Shown: positions 9,070 to 18,858 of the stretch, piece by piece
How the letters are laid out: every line of letters starts with the position of its first letter
Numbering within the stretch: the stretch's first letter is position 1
Origin: Acinetobacter populi
Lineage (GTDB): Bacteria; Pseudomonadota; Gammaproteobacteria; Pseudomonadales; Moraxellaceae
Length of the DNA stretch: 64,000 bases
Direction of reading: 5' to 3'
NCBI RefSeq assembly: GCF_002174125.1
Contig: NZ_NEXX01000001.1
Coordinates: forward strand, 1,099,160 to 1,163,159
Notes under the pieces: model-generated
Databases searched by the model: none
Told to the model about the DNA's origin: nothing
What the model saw: only the letters and a program-made list of their open reading frames with translations
Translations under genes and position numbers: made by a program

Positions 9070-10437
9070 TTAATGTGCAGAAGATTTAAATGTATTATCA
9101 GTATCAGAGACATTTTCTGTACTTTCTGCTTTTACACCAATATGGTTAAACCATATATTTAACACTACGGCCATTAAACATGTTGCACTGATGCCTGAAT
9201 GGAACAATGTTTTAAACCAGGTTGGAAATTGTGCGTAGAAATCACCATTTGCCAAAGGAATCATACCGACAGCCAAAGATGTTGCCACAATAATCAGATT
9301 CTTTTGCAAACTATAGTCAATTTTGCCTAAAGTACGAATTCCACTGGCAGCAACTGAACCAAACAGAACCAGACCTGCTCCACCCAATACTGGTGTAGGA
9401 ATAGCAGCAACCACACGTCCCATAATTGGCAATAAGCCAAGAATAACCAGAATTGCACCACCTGCGGCAACCACAAAACGGCTTTTCACCCCAGTCATGG
9501 CAACCAACCCTACATTTTGTGCAAAGGCACTTTGCATAAATGTACCGAATAATGGTGCAACAGCACTTGATAACATGTCTGCACGTAAACCATCGGCAAT
9601 TCGTTTGTCATCTACTTTGGTGCCAACGATTTCACCAACCGCAATAATATCTGCTGTGGTTTCAGTCAAAATCACAATGGTCACAATCACCATCGCCAGA
9701 ATCGCTGAAATACTAAATACAGGTGCACCAAATGCCAGAAAATCAGGAATCGCAACCCATGCACCTGAGGTCACACTGGAAAAATTACCAAATCCCATGA
9801 ATGCTGCCAATACAGCACCAATCACAATTGATAATAAAATTGATAAACGTCGAATCGTTTCATTACCGACTTTACTCAGAATCAATAAAATTAACAGGGT
9901 CATGGCTGCCAAACCAATATTTTCTACCGAACCAAAATCCGGTGCTTTATTATTGCCGCCCATGGCCCAGCGAACTGCAACCGGCATTAATGAAATTCCG
10001 ATAATGGTAATCACACAACCAGTCACGATCGGTGGAAAGAAGCGAATAATCTTGGCAAAGAACGGCGCAATAATTAAACCAATCAGAGCAGCGCCAATCA
10101 CTGCACCGAGTACCACATTGAAGCCGCCACCGGTTGTTGCAATGCCCACCATGGTTGCGACACTGGCAAAAGATACCCCTTGTACCAGCGGTAATTTTGC
10201 ACCGAAATATTTTATCCCCAGCGTTTGCAACATAGTTGCCAAACCGCCAATAAATAAAGAAGCGGTGATCAGCATTGCAATTTGCTCGGCAGTAAATCCA
10301 GCCGCTGTACCAACAATTAACGGCGGCGCAACAATCCCACCATACATGGTTAATACATGCTGTAAACCATAAGCAAAACTTTTTCCAAAGCCTAAAAACT
10401 CATGTTCTGGTGCAACCGTTGTTTTCTCATCCGACAT
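9070..10437 (-). CDS. Nucleobase:cation symporter-2 family permease (xanthine/uracil type)
   Basis: 455 residues with about 12-14 membrane segments. FAYGLQHVLTMYGGIVAPPLIVG is the N-terminal NCS2 signature (helix 1) and an FAQNVGLVAMTGVKSRFV stretch with the NVG motif marks the core of purine-type members such as XanP/UacT, unlike the ENIGVMA motif of the two uracil-type paralogues at 23.5 and 28.7 kb. It probably imports xanthine, urate or a related purine with protons or sodium. A sigma-54-like promoter lies 47 bases upstream, suggesting use as a nitrogen source. Exact substrate is unresolved. Confidence 0.88.
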   Translation of the reverse strand: MSDEKTTVAPEHEFLGFGKSFAYGLQHVLTMYGGIVAPPLIVGTAAGFTAEQIAMLITASLFIGGLATMLQTLGIKYFGAKLPLVQGVSFASVATMVGIATTGGGFNVVLGAVIGAALIGLIIAPFFAKIIRFFPPIVTGCVITIIGISLMPVAVRWAMGGNNKAPDFGSVENIGLAAMTLLILLILSKVGNETIRRLSILLSIVIGAVLAAFMGFGNFSSVTSGAWVAIPDFLAFGAPVFSISAILAMVIVTIVILTETTADIIAVGEIVGTKVDDKRIADGLRADMLSSAVAPLFGTFMQSAFAQNVGLVAMTGVKSRFVVAAGGAILVILGLLPIMGRVVAAIPTPVLGGAGLVLFGSVAASGIRTLGKIDYSLQKNLIIVATSLAVGMIPLANGDFYAQFPTWFKTLFHSGISATCLMAVVLNIWFNHIGVKAESTENVSDTDNTFKSSAH

Positions 10438-10483
10438 ACTTTAGGCCCCCATTTTGTTCCAAAATAAATTTCACAAAAGAAAA

Positions 10484-10500
10484 AGCATGAAATATGCCAA
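10484..10500 (-). promoter_or_regulatory. Sigma-54 (-24/-12) promoter of the purine-type permease
   Basis: On the minus strand the sequence reads TTGGCATATTTCATGCT: GG and GC are ten bases apart. This is the same TTGG-N8-WTGCT pattern found before the pyrimidine genes at 25-35 kb. A start site near 10473 would give a leader of about 36 bases. Confidence 0.65.
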
Positions 10501-10799
10501 ATAAGCAAAATTTGTAGACATTTACCAAATAAATTGTTAACAACTTTAAATTAAAGTGTAAATCATCCTAATTCACTTTGTTTAGCAATAACAAAATAAT
10601 AAAAGGCGGTATTGTCCTGCGTAAATATTGCCTGTACGAGCTGATCGAAATAAAAACCGACCCAAATGCTCAGGTATTCATGCTACAAAATCTGTCTTAA
10701 CACAATGAGTTTACTGATATTATTAAAAACATTAAACTAACACTTTACGCCAAACATTAAAGCTAATATAACCAACATATAATAATTCGGGGAACACAC
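10501..10799. other. Intergenic region, nothing further recognised
   Basis: About 300 bases between the divergent permease and the secreted-protein gene at 10800. Apart from an AATAAAAGGCGGTATT stretch (10598-10613) that also occurs at 17712-17727, no gene, RNA or clear operator was seen. Confidence 0.4.
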
Positions 10800-11888
10800 A
10801 TGCATTTTTATCGCTCTTGTTTATTTGCATTGGGATGCCTCTCAGTCGCCCACGCTTTTGCAGAACAATCGTCACCAGCAATAAATACCGAAAATACAGA
10901 GACCGGGACATGGATGGATACGATTCCCAAAACAATTGACAGTTTACCTACGATTTTGCCAGAACAGTCTGATCAGGCGATTGTTCCAAGTGTAGAAGAA
11001 ACCAAAGACAACTCATGGTGGGATAAAAAACAATATCAATTTAAAGAAAAGTTACAGGATTATGCCTATCATATTGACGACTGGTTTGGAGAACCTGATC
11101 CAAATGATGCTGCCTCCGCCAATTTGCGCATTATTCTGGATACCGAATGGAATAAATATGACGATTACAGTGTCAAACCCCGTATTCGCGGGAAAATCAG
11201 ACTACCGACCCTAGAAAATCGCTTTAGTGTGGTATTTGGTGATGACTCACTGGATAACGAAATTCGGGGTAACGTCGCCATTACCAATGAAAATCCACAA
11301 GGTAATTCTAGTCGAACCATTGACCGCAAACAATCAAGAGATGATAACTCCTCCCTTGCTCTGCGCTGGGATCAGTGGAAAAACCCATGGGATATCGATA
11401 CTGATGTCGATCTAGGTATTCGTTCAGGTGATGATGTGTATCTGCGCTTAAAAGGGCAAAAAGACTGGCAATTAAAAAATGATTTTAGTACCCATGTCGA
11501 GCAAATCTATCGCTATGGACTAGATAGTAAACATTATCTGCGTACCAATCTGGAACTTCGCCATGCTCGTCCCAATGAGGCATTTTTATCGGATCAATTT
11601 AGCCTAACCTATACTGATGATGGCGAACAGAATTTCTTTTGGGACAACCGACTGTTTCGTGAACATCAATTTTTCAAGAATAATCGTTTTAACTATGGTA
11701 TTTATATGGGTGGCCGTATTGATGACAGCACACCGGATCTCAATAGTTACGGCCCGTTTATTTCATGGCGACAACCTTTTATTCGTGAATGGTTATTCTT
11801 CCAGACCGAAGTTAATTATTACAATGATAAGGAACAAGATCGCAGTCATAATGTCGGCGCGCTGTTGCGTCTGGAAACCTGGTTCTAA
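10800..11888 (+). CDS. Secreted outer-membrane-like protein of unknown function
   Basis: 362 residues with a Sec signal peptide (MHFYRSCLFALGCLSVAHAFA) and a good GGGGA ribosome site. After an acidic linker (residues 22-80) the protein is rich in alternating polar/aromatic stretches, such as FSVVFGDDSL, LRTNLELRHARP, FSLTYTDDGEQNFFWDNRLF, FNYGIYMGGRI and FFQTEVNYYND, and ends in LLRLETWF with a terminal Phe. This is what an outer-membrane beta-barrel C terminus looks like. I do not recognise the family. It stands alone and is followed by a terminator. Confidence 0.8.
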   Translation: MHFYRSCLFALGCLSVAHAFAEQSSPAINTENTETGTWMDTIPKTIDSLPTILPEQSDQAIVPSVEETKDNSWWDKKQYQFKEKLQDYAYHIDDWFGEPDPNDAASANLRIILDTEWNKYDDYSVKPRIRGKIRLPTLENRFSVVFGDDSLDNEIRGNVAITNENPQGNSSRTIDRKQSRDDNSSLALRWDQWKNPWDIDTDVDLGIRSGDDVYLRLKGQKDWQLKNDFSTHVEQIYRYGLDSKHYLRTNLELRHARPNEAFLSDQFSLTYTDDGEQNFFWDNRLFREHQFFKNNRFNYGIYMGGRIDDSTPDLNSYGPFISWRQPFIREWLFFQTEVNYYNDKEQDRSHNVGALLRLETWF

Positions 11889-11903
11889 TTTAATTCAAAC
11901 AAT

Positions 11904-11935
11904 CTAAAGCATCTCTCTAACTGAGGGGGCTTTAG
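11904..11935 (+). terminator. Terminator after the secreted protein gene
   Basis: CTAAAGC (11904-11910) pairs with GCTTTAG (11929-11935), with an inner CTC/GAG pairing; only a weak T-tract follows. Confidence 0.5.
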
Positions 11936-11954
11936 CTTATATCATGATAAAAAT

Positions 11955-11993
11955 AAAAAAGTAATTACTGCGATAGACAGCAATCACTTTTTT
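11955..11993 (-). terminator. Terminator downstream of the SOD gene
   Basis: An AAAAAAGT arm and an ACTTTTTT arm flank an inner CTGC/GCAG stem just past the sod stop; usable in either direction. Confidence 0.6.
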
Positions 11994-12008
11994 CTTCCAT
12001 CACTTAAA

Positions 12009-12710
12009 TTATTTTTTGGTGGCTGCAACAAAGCGCTGATTGACCGTATTCCAGTTCACTACATCCCAGAAGGCTTTAGTATAGTCTGCACGGCGGTTCT
12101 GATATTTTAAATAATAGGCATGTTCCCACACATCCAGACCTAACAGTGGAATACCTTTGGTTTCGGCAACATCCATCAACGGATTATCTTGATTCGGTGT
12201 TGAACTCACAGCCAGTTTTCCATCAGGTGTCACAATCAACCAAGCCCAGCCTGATCCAAAACGCCCTGTCGCCGCTTCATTAAATTTTTGCTTGAATGCA
12301 TCAAGTGAACCAAAGTCGGTATTAATCTGTTTTAATAATGCTGCACTTGGCTGGCCGGTTTTATTGCTTGGCGCAAGGCTATTCCAGAAAAAATCATGAT
12401 TAAAATGACCACCGCCATTATTACGAACCGCAGTATTGTATTTGGAAATATGTTTTTGTAATTCAACTAAATCGGTTTTATCCAGTTCAGGGAAAGTTTT
12501 AATTTGTGCATTAAGATTATCCACATAGGCTTTATGATGCTTGCCATAATGGATTTCCATGGTTTCCTTATCAATCGATGGTTCCAAAGCATTGGTCGCA
12601 TAAGGTAAAGGCGCCTGTTTAAATTCTGCAAGACTCAAACTACTTACGCCAAATACCAGACCAACTGCCAATAGCGTTTTTGATACATTTTTTAAAATCA
12701 TCTGTTGCAT
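12009..12710 (-). CDS. Periplasmic Fe/Mn-family superoxide dismutase
   Basis: 233 residues: a Sec signal peptide (to about residue 28, LGVSSLSLA-type end) followed by a full Fe/Mn SOD of about 205 residues. Metal ligands are visible in HYGKHHKAYVDNLN, NHDFFWNSL and DVWEHAYYLKYQNRRADY. It removes superoxide in the periplasm. Most enterobacterial Fe/Mn SODs lack a signal peptide, so the export signal is notable. The start at 12710 follows GAGGG. A Fur-like box (12741-12759) sits directly upstream. Fe versus Mn use cannot be decided by eye. Confidence 0.92.
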   Translation of the reverse strand: MQQMILKNVSKTLLAVGLVFGVSSLSLAEFKQAPLPYATNALEPSIDKETMEIHYGKHHKAYVDNLNAQIKTFPELDKTDLVELQKHISKYNTAVRNNGGGHFNHDFFWNSLAPSNKTGQPSAALLKQINTDFGSLDAFKQKFNEAATGRFGSGWAWLIVTPDGKLAVSSTPNQDNPLMDVAETKGIPLLGLDVWEHAYYLKYQNRRADYTKAFWDVVNWNTVNQRFVAATKK

Positions 12711-12740
12711 TGTTTTGACCCTCTAGACATGGTTTTAATA

Positions 12741-12759
12741 GATAATTATTCTCATTTAT
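12741..12759 (-). promoter_or_regulatory. Fur-box-like sequence upstream of the SOD gene
   Basis: On the minus strand, 14 of 19 positions match GATAATGATAATCATTATC. It lies 31 bases before the start codon, where repressor binding would block transcription. Confidence 0.55.
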
Positions 12760-12821
12760 AACATGTCTGTCATATTTCTCACGTATAAATTTGTTATTTT
12801 AATGACGAAATATATAAAAAA

Positions 12822-12848
12822 AGCACACCATACTTTGTATGATGTGCT
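12822..12848 (-). terminator. Rho-independent terminator of htpG
   Basis: AGCACACCATAC (12822-12833), loop TTT and GTATGATGTGCT (12837-12848), followed on the minus strand by a seven-T run. Confidence 0.85.
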
Positions 12849-12868
12849 GCATCTCTATCAAATAATGC

Positions 12869-14806
12869 TTATTTTAATAATAAGCTATTGATACGTTTAA
12901 CATAGGCTGCTGGATCTTCGGGCAACCCACCTTCTGCAATCACCGCCTGATCAAAAATCACATTGGCTAAATCATCAAACTGAGCTGAATTTTCCAGTTT
13001 TTTTACCAGTGGATGTTCAGGGTTAATTTCCAGTGTTGGCTTGGTTTCCGGAATAGCCTGACCCGCTTGTTTTAACATACGAACCAATTGTGGGGACAGT
13101 TCACCTTCACTGGTGACCAGACAAGCAGGTGAATCAACCAAACGCGTTGTAACACGAACTTCTTTGGTTTTATCTTTTAGCGCATCGGTTAATTTATCAA
13201 TGACAGGTTTAAATTGTTCAGCGGCCTCTTCCAGTGCTTTTTTCTCTTCAGCATCCTGTAAATCGCCAAGATCAACCGCACCTTTTGACACGTTTTGCAG
13301 TGGTGTACCGTCAAATTCATGCACAAAGTTCATTGCCCATTCATCAACACGATCTGCCATCAACAAGACTTCAATTCCTTTTTTCTTGAATAATTCAAGC
13401 TGAGGCGAGTTTTTAGCAGCTGCCAGACTGTCCGCCGTCACATAATAGATGGCTTTTTGGCCCTCTTTCATACGAGCTTTGTAATCTGCAAATGAAGTAC
13501 TGATTTCGTCATTAGTTGAGGTTGCATAGCGTAATAATTTTAAAATACGCTCACGATTACCAAAATCCTCACCCAAACCTTCTTTGATCACAGAACCAAA
13601 TTCACTATAGAACTGTTTGAATTTTTCCTGATCTTTTTCATCTTCCGATTTAGCCAGACCATCAACCAGTGTCAAGATTCGACGGGCATTACCTTCACGG
13701 ATGGTTTTAACATCACGACTTTCCTGTAATAACTCACGGCTGACATTCAATGGTAAATCGGCACTGTCAATCACACCCTGTACAAAGCGTAAATAATTTG
13801 GAATCAGATTATCCGCATCATCCATGATAAATACACGTTTTACATAAAGCTTAATTCCTGCCTTGGCTTCACGGGTAAAAATATCCTGTGGTGCCTTGCG
13901 TGGAATATAAAGTAATTGCGTATATTCGGTGGTACCTTCAACACGGTTATGTGTCCATGCCAATGGTGCTTCGAAATCATGAGACAGATTTTTATAAAAC
14001 TCGATGTATTGTTCATCGCTAATTTCATTTTTATTACGTGTCCATAACGCACTGGCAGAATTCACAGCTTCCCATTCATCAGTTTTTACATACTGACCAC
14101 CTTTAGGCTCTTCTCCCTCGGCAACTTCCTCTTCCTGCCAGACTTCTTTTTGCATTTCGATCGGCAAGCTGATGTGATCGGAATATTTATTGATGATTTG
14201 TTTTACTTTATAGGATTCCAGATATTCCAGTGCATCATCACGCAAATGCAGAATAATATCGGTACCACGAGAAGCTTTATTGATTTGCTCAACCTCAAAG
14301 TCACCTGTACCACCACTGGTCCAGCGTACACCTTCATTAGCTGGCAAGCCCGCACGACGAGATTCTACTGTGATTTTATCTGCCACAATAAAGCCTGAAT
14401 AAAATCCAACCCCGAATTGACCAATAAGCTGTGCATCAGATTTTTGATCACCGGTTAACTTGGACATAAAATCTTTGGTACCTGATTTTGCAATCGTCCC
14501 CAGATTGTCAATGGCTTCCTGTTCACTCAAGCCAATACCATTATCAGAAATCGTAATGGTTTTTTTGTCTTTATCCAGACTTACACGGACATGTAGATCG
14601 GGGTCATTTTCATAATAATCAGGATGATTGATCCCTTCAAAACGCAATTTATCGCAAGCATCTGAAGCGTTGGAAATTAATTCACGTAAGAAAATTTCTG
14701 GATTGGAATACAAAGAATGCGTGACTAAATGCAATAATTGTGCGACTTCGGCCTGAAAACTATGTTTTTGTGCGGCCTGTTCTTGTGTAGCATTTTGTTC
14801 GCTCAT
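12869..14806 (-). CDS. htpG: Chaperone HtpG (bacterial Hsp90)
   Basis: 645 residues. The N-terminal GHKL ATPase has [35 protein letters not shown] and [11 protein letters not shown]; the middle domain has [15 protein letters not shown]; the C-terminal dimerisation domain follows. HtpG remodels client proteins together with DnaK. I chose the start at 14806 ([10 protein letters not shown]) because AAGGAG precedes it at ideal spacing; the 23-codon extension to 14875 has no such support. A strong terminator follows. Identification is secure. Confidence 0.97.
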   Translation of the reverse strand: MSEQNATQEQAAQKHSFQAEVAQLLHLVTHSLYSNPEIFLRELISNASDACDKLRFEGINHPDYYENDPDLHVRVSLDKDKKTITISDNGIGLSEQEAIDNLGTIAKSGTKDFMSKLTGDQKSDAQLIGQFGVGFYSGFIVADKITVESRRAGLPANEGVRWTSGGTGDFEVEQINKASRGTDIILHLRDDALEYLESYKVKQIINKYSDHISLPIEMQKEVWQEEEVAEGEEPKGGQYVKTDEWEAVNSASALWTRNKNEISDEQYIEFYKNLSHDFEAPLAWTHNRVEGTTEYTQLLYIPRKAPQDIFTREAKAGIKLYVKRVFIMDDADNLIPNYLRFVQGVIDSADLPLNVSRELLQESRDVKTIREGNARRILTLVDGLAKSEDEKDQEKFKQFYSEFGSVIKEGLGEDFGNRERILKLLRYATSTNDEISTSFADYKARMKEGQKAIYYVTADSLAAAKNSPQLELFKKKGIEVLLMADRVDEWAMNFVHEFDGTPLQNVSKGAVDLGDLQDAEEKKALEEAAEQFKPVIDKLTDALKDKTKEVRVTTRLVDSPACLVTSEGELSPQLVRMLKQAGQAIPETKPTLEINPEHPLVKKLENSAQFDDLANVIFDQAVIAEGGLPEDPAAYVKRINSLLLK

Positions 14807-14904
14807 TGATAACTCCTTGAATTGTAACTCTGTATTTGTCTGAGTAATCAATGGCGTTTTTAAAGCAAATTTCAATATACAAATTCAAAAATTTCTTGTT
14901 AATT

Positions 14905-15249
14905 TTAAAAAGGTCCCTGACTCAGTACCCGTTGATTGATGATTTCATCGAGATGCGTTTGTCGTACCTGATAGGCTTTAGCAATGCATCCAGTATTGGC
15001 AGCACACTGGTTTCTTTGTTTGAGCCACTGATATTGCAATCCTTTTTCTGCATCACGGCTGCCCATCGGAACTGCCCTTAAGACTATGTTGTACACCGTT
15101 GCCATTTTTACATCGGCATCGTTGAGCTGTCTGACCTGACAAATCTGTTTTTCAGTTGCAAGTTTGGCCTTATTGCAATCAAAACTCGCTGCAAAACTGC
15201 TAGATGTAAAACACAAGCATATACAAGCAAACAAATGGGTGATACGCAT
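14905..15249 (-). CDS. LprI/DUF1311-type secreted protein
   Basis: 114 residues: signal peptide (MRITHLFACICLCFTSSSFAA) and a single domain with four cysteines, in FDCNKAKLATEKQICQ and RNQCAANTGCIAKAY, and the LQYQWLKQRNQC motif. This is the pattern of the lysozyme-inhibitor LprI N-terminal family, whose founding member inhibits host lysozyme; most homologues are untested. It is encoded just upstream of nothing on its strand and precedes htpG's start by about 100 bases in the divergent sense of reading, so it is likely its own unit. A clean AGGAAGG site supports the start. Confidence 0.8.
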   Translation of the reverse strand: MRITHLFACICLCFTSSSFAASFDCNKAKLATEKQICQVRQLNDADVKMATVYNIVLRAVPMGSRDAEKGLQYQWLKQRNQCAANTGCIAKAYQVRQTHLDEIINQRVLSQGPF

Positions 15250-15371
15250 TTTAAACCTTCCTAGCTTTATTCTCTTTTGTCTTTTTTACCAGTCTAATCA
15301 TAGAAATTTTGAACTTATACTGTTAATCGTTGTATTTATCATGCTTTATGTAAAAAGACTTATATAAAAAT

Positions 15372-15396
15372 GCCCCACATTAAGCGGGGCAAATTG
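15372..15396 (-). terminator. Rho-independent terminator of ompW
   Basis: GCCCC and GGGGC arms (15372-15390) around a short loop; the minus-strand transcript continues into ATTTTTAT. Confidence 0.75.
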
Positions 15397-15417
15397 ACCT
15401 AATTTTTTATGGCATGA

Positions 15418-16002
15418 TTAGAAGTTATAGCTATAACCTAATGTATAAACAACAGGATCAATATCTAAATTAAATTTAGTTGTTGAATCTACCTTAACTT
15501 CTGGATTTAGATCAGCATAACGCACATCAACAAAAACACCCCAGTTTTTGGCGTCAGCTGGCTGGAAGTTAAAACCGATCTGACCTGCAAAACCAAAATC
15601 TTCTTTTACATCTTGCACACCTTTAACATCCCATGGAATAAATGCTGTCGCACCTACACCAATATAAGGAGTGAAACGAGATGAGTTTTGAAAGTTATAT
15701 TTTGCAGTTAATGTCGGTGGTAAATGTTTTAATTCTACCGCATTAGCACCATTGATTTTAACATCTTGTTTAAATGGTGCAGCTAATAATAATTCAACAG
15801 AAAAAGGACTATTTGCAAAACTATATTCAACAGATGGCGTAAAGTTAACCTCATCGTCAGCTTTTACAACTGTTGCTGCATTTAATTTTGTTTCTTGGGT
15901 TGGATTTAATAAACTAACACCTGCCTTAACAGTCCAAGGTCCAGCCATGGCAACAGAAGACATACCCACTAACAAACCAGTGATGAGAGCTTTTTTTAAC
16001 AT
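15418..16002 (-). CDS. ompW: OmpW-family outer-membrane protein
   Basis: 194 residues with a signal peptide (MLKKALITGLLVGMSSVAMA) and an eight-stranded small-barrel pattern: GPWTVKAGVSLLNPT, FTPSVEYSFANSPFSVELLLA, LPPTLTAKYNF, FTPYIGVGATAF and a C-terminal VYTLGYSYNF ending in Phe. These are OmpW hallmarks. OmpW forms a small hydrophobic channel in the outer membrane. The start at 16002 is the first residue of the signal peptide; the eight-codon upstream extension is not needed. A terminator follows. Confidence 0.93.
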   Translation of the reverse strand: MLKKALITGLLVGMSSVAMAGPWTVKAGVSLLNPTQETKLNAATVVKADDEVNFTPSVEYSFANSPFSVELLLAAPFKQDVKINGANAVELKHLPPTLTAKYNFQNSSRFTPYIGVGATAFIPWDVKGVQDVKEDFGFAGQIGFNFQPADAKNWGVFVDVRYADLNPEVKVDSTTKFNLDIDPVVYTLGYSYNF

Positions 16003-16249
16003 TTTAAAGCACCTTAAAGTAAACAAAAAACTTATCTTGAGTTAATCATAAACCCACATATTTATACCTTGCAAGCATATTTATACACATTTTTTAACAT
16101 TATTTATAATAGTATGATTTTAAATAATTTATATTAATTCGACCAATTTAGTTGGACATTAAATCCAACTAAATTAATCTACTTTAAATTCCCACTATTT
16201 TAATCTGATTTATATTGATCTGATGATATTATTACAACTCGTTTTTAGG

Positions 16250-17695
16250 TTATAAAACCATGGCAGCAATCCAGCCAAATATTAATAATGGAATATTAAA
16301 ATGAATAAATGTTGGCACCACTGTATCCCAGATATGATCATGCTGACCATCGACACCTAAACCAGCAGTCGGTCCCAGTGTAGAATCCGATGCAGGAGAA
16401 CCAGCATCACCTAGTGCCGCAGCAGTACCAATAAGTGCAACTGTCGCCAAAGGAGAAAACCCAAATTGGACACATAAAGGCACATAAATCACCGCAAGTA
16501 CTGGCACACTAGAAAAAGAGGAGCCAATTCCGATGGTGACAAACAAACCGATAAATAGCATCAAAAACGCGGCCAGTGCATGATTATCACCAATCAAATG
16601 AACCACACTATTCACCAGTTGATTAATATCACCAGTATGTGTCATGACCGAAGCAAAACCTGCTGCCGAGATCATGATAAAACCCACCAGTGCCATCATG
16701 CGCATGCCTTGTACAAAGACATCATCGGCCTGTTGCCACTTAAAGATACCCGCAGTAGAAAGTACCGCAAAACCGACCAATCCACCGAGAATCATTGAAC
16801 CAGAATACAATTGGGCAACCAGCGTCAAAATAATGGCCAGAATCGCCATTAACATGACTTTCCTGGAAATTTTTGGCACATCCTGCGCTTCCTGTTTTAA
16901 TTCCTCGGCATCCTGTTGCAGCGTATCGTTTTGTTGATGAAGCTGTTGTTGCTCATCTTGAGTGGTGGCACGAAGTGGTTTATCCAGATCAATGGTGGTA
17001 ATCGGTTTAATTTCCCGATCCTGATAGATACGGGGTTTACGATAACTGACAAAGACCGCAAACAATGTACCAATCACCATACCCAATACCGAAATTGCCA
17101 TACCTGCCGGCATCATCCAGCGATCAACATGCAAACCATAGGCTGCGCCAATCTTATTAATATTTCCCATCAAGATTTGTTCGAGAAAAATTGCACCAAA
17201 ACCGACAGGTAAAAAGATATATGTCCCGACCAGTCCCAGTGTTAAAACACAAGCAGCCGCACGACGATCAAGCTTTAAATGATTCATTACCTTAAGTAAA
17301 GGCGGCACCAAAACTGGAATAAATGCGATATGAACCGGAATCAGGTTTTGTGAGAAAATGGCAGAAATTAATAAAATACCCAATAATAAATATTTTACCT
17401 TGGTGGCCTGACTCTGACTGGCTTCCATACCTAAAATACCAATCAGCTTATGTGCCAGTAAATCCGGCAAACCGGATTTTGACAACGCCAGCGCAAAAGC
17501 ACCCAATACTGCATAGGCCAGCGCAACTTCCGCACCATCGCCCAAACCAGCATTAAAGGCCTGAACAGTATCCGACAGGCTTAATCCTGCAACCAGTCCG
17601 CCAATAATCGCAGACACAACCAAGGTTAAAACAACCGAAACTCTTGCCAGTGACAGTGCAAACATCACTGCAATGGCGACAACTACTGCATTCAT
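16250..17695 (-). CDS. Na+/H+ antiporter family membrane protein (NhaC/PF03553 type)
   Basis: 481 residues, about 12 membrane segments in two halves separated by a charged cytoplasmic loop rich in glutamine and glutamate (about residues 225-275). Motifs such as GLSLSDTVQAFNAGLGDGAEVALAYAVLGAF near the N terminus and GSSFSSVPVLAVIYVPLC and GDAGSPASDSTLGPTAGL near the C terminus fit the Na_H_antiporter family with its N-terminal extension. Members exchange cations or carry histidine or other amino acids; the substrate cannot be fixed from sequence. It is a single-gene unit. Confidence 0.82.
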   Translation of the reverse strand: MNAVVVAIAVMFALSLARVSVVLTLVVSAIIGGLVAGLSLSDTVQAFNAGLGDGAEVALAYAVLGAFALALSKSGLPDLLAHKLIGILGMEASQSQATKVKYLLLGILLISAIFSQNLIPVHIAFIPVLVPPLLKVMNHLKLDRRAAACVLTLGLVGTYIFLPVGFGAIFLEQILMGNINKIGAAYGLHVDRWMMPAGMAISVLGMVIGTLFAVFVSYRKPRIYQDREIKPITTIDLDKPLRATTQDEQQQLHQQNDTLQQDAEELKQEAQDVPKISRKVMLMAILAIILTLVAQLYSGSMILGGLVGFAVLSTAGIFKWQQADDVFVQGMRMMALVGFIMISAAGFASVMTHTGDINQLVNSVVHLIGDNHALAAFLMLFIGLFVTIGIGSSFSSVPVLAVIYVPLCVQFGFSPLATVALIGTAAALGDAGSPASDSTLGPTAGLGVDGQHDHIWDTVVPTFIHFNIPLLIFGWIAAMVL

Positions 17696-17858
17696 AAGAA
17701 TCGTAAGGTGAAATAAAAGGCGGTATTCTAACAGCCCAAAACCAGACGAAGATAGCGCTCATAGAAAGAAATACCTGATATTCGGCGAAAAATATCAGGT
17801 TTGACCTTATGATCGAATATATTCAGGGTGTTTATACCGAGAAGCACCTGAGAATGTT

Positions 17859-18731
17859 TTAAGAATATTTTTGTGCAAAAGTCGCAATGTAGTTGGCAAT
17901 TTTTTCCGGTTGACTCAAAATCGCCCAATGATTAGCATCGACTTCCACCTGACTAAAATCATCAACCCAGTTTGGCATTTCCTCAATATAGTCAGGACTA
18001 ACAAAACGATCATATTTTAATACGATGGCTTGTACAGGGCATTGTGCATAACGCTTGCGCGGTTTTGCCAAAGCTGGCAGGAAATTAGCACGATAGAGTT
18101 GTACTCCAAATTGACCATCTCTTGAAATGTTGGCATTGATCGGTAAGCCTTGTTGTCTTTCTAAACTGGTAAGAAATTTTTGCCAAAATTTTTCGGAGGA
18201 AAAACGCCAGAATGTCGGTGCCAGCAAAGGTAAATGAAATATCCCGATATACCAGGATTTACTTAATAATTTCATCCATTTGGCTGGGTCTTTTTTACGC
18301 AGTTTTGTCAATGCAAATGTTGCATGATCAAGACATGGTCCGGAAATCGTAGAGTACGACAAAATCTTGCCACGAAAACGTGGTTCGGTCACAGACTCCC
18401 AACTTTGGATTGAACCCCAGTCATGTGCAGCCAGATGATAAGATCGATCCGGAATCACCTGATTTACCACAGACTCAAGATCATCAGCCAGTTGTGGTAG
18501 GCGATAGCTTTTGACACTGGCAGGCACACTGGAAGAACCAGCCCCACGAACATCATAAGTAATCACATAGAATTGATCACTTAAAAAAGGAATAATCGGT
18601 TCCCATGTTTCCTGATTATCTGGATAACCGTGTACCAAAACTAAGGGTGGTAATGTTTCATCCCCCCATGTTTTGACATAAAGCTTTTGCTGATCCGTGG
18701 TGTTTACCCAAAATTCTTGTTTTCGTGTCAT
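17859..18731 (-). CDS. Alpha/beta hydrolase, epoxide-hydrolase-like
   Basis: 290 residues. The oxyanion motif HGYPDNQETW, the nucleophile elbow AAHDWGSIQSWE with Asp instead of Ser, and a C-terminal catalytic His in ANHWAILSQPE place it with epoxide hydrolases and haloalkane dehalogenases. A lid region of about 80 residues (DHATFALTKLRKKD onward) is predicted to bind the substrate. Start 18731 is preferred over 18737 because AAAGG is properly spaced only for it. The natural substrate is unknown. It is divergent from the hotdog protein gene at 18859. Confidence 0.88.
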   Translation of the reverse strand: MTRKQEFWVNTTDQQKLYVKTWGDETLPPLVLVHGYPDNQETWEPIIPFLSDQFYVITYDVRGAGSSSVPASVKSYRLPQLADDLESVVNQVIPDRSYHLAAHDWGSIQSWESVTEPRFRGKILSYSTISGPCLDHATFALTKLRKKDPAKWMKLLSKSWYIGIFHLPLLAPTFWRFSSEKFWQKFLTSLERQQGLPINANISRDGQFGVQLYRANFLPALAKPRKRYAQCPVQAIVLKYDRFVSPDYIEEMPNWVDDFSQVEVDANHWAILSQPEKIANYIATFAQKYS

Positions 18732-18858
18732 GACCATAACCTTTATTTAAATATAGATCCTATTGACTCAATCCACCCCACTCAGCGTAGATTGCACCAA
18801 TGCTTTTACAACATCATGCTCTAGTATGATTAAAAACATCATGAGATAAATTGACCCT

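Noticed and set aside
9323..10372. Long open frame on plus (349 codons) opposite the purine-type permease
   Set aside because: Its sequence is Pro/Ala/Thr/Ile-rich in the way antisense frames of membrane proteins are; the minus-strand frame has clear NCS2 motifs.
10598..17727. AATAAAAGGCGGTATT at 10598 and 17712
   Set aside because: A 16-base match between two unrelated upstream regions; could be a shared promoter part but too little to support a claim.
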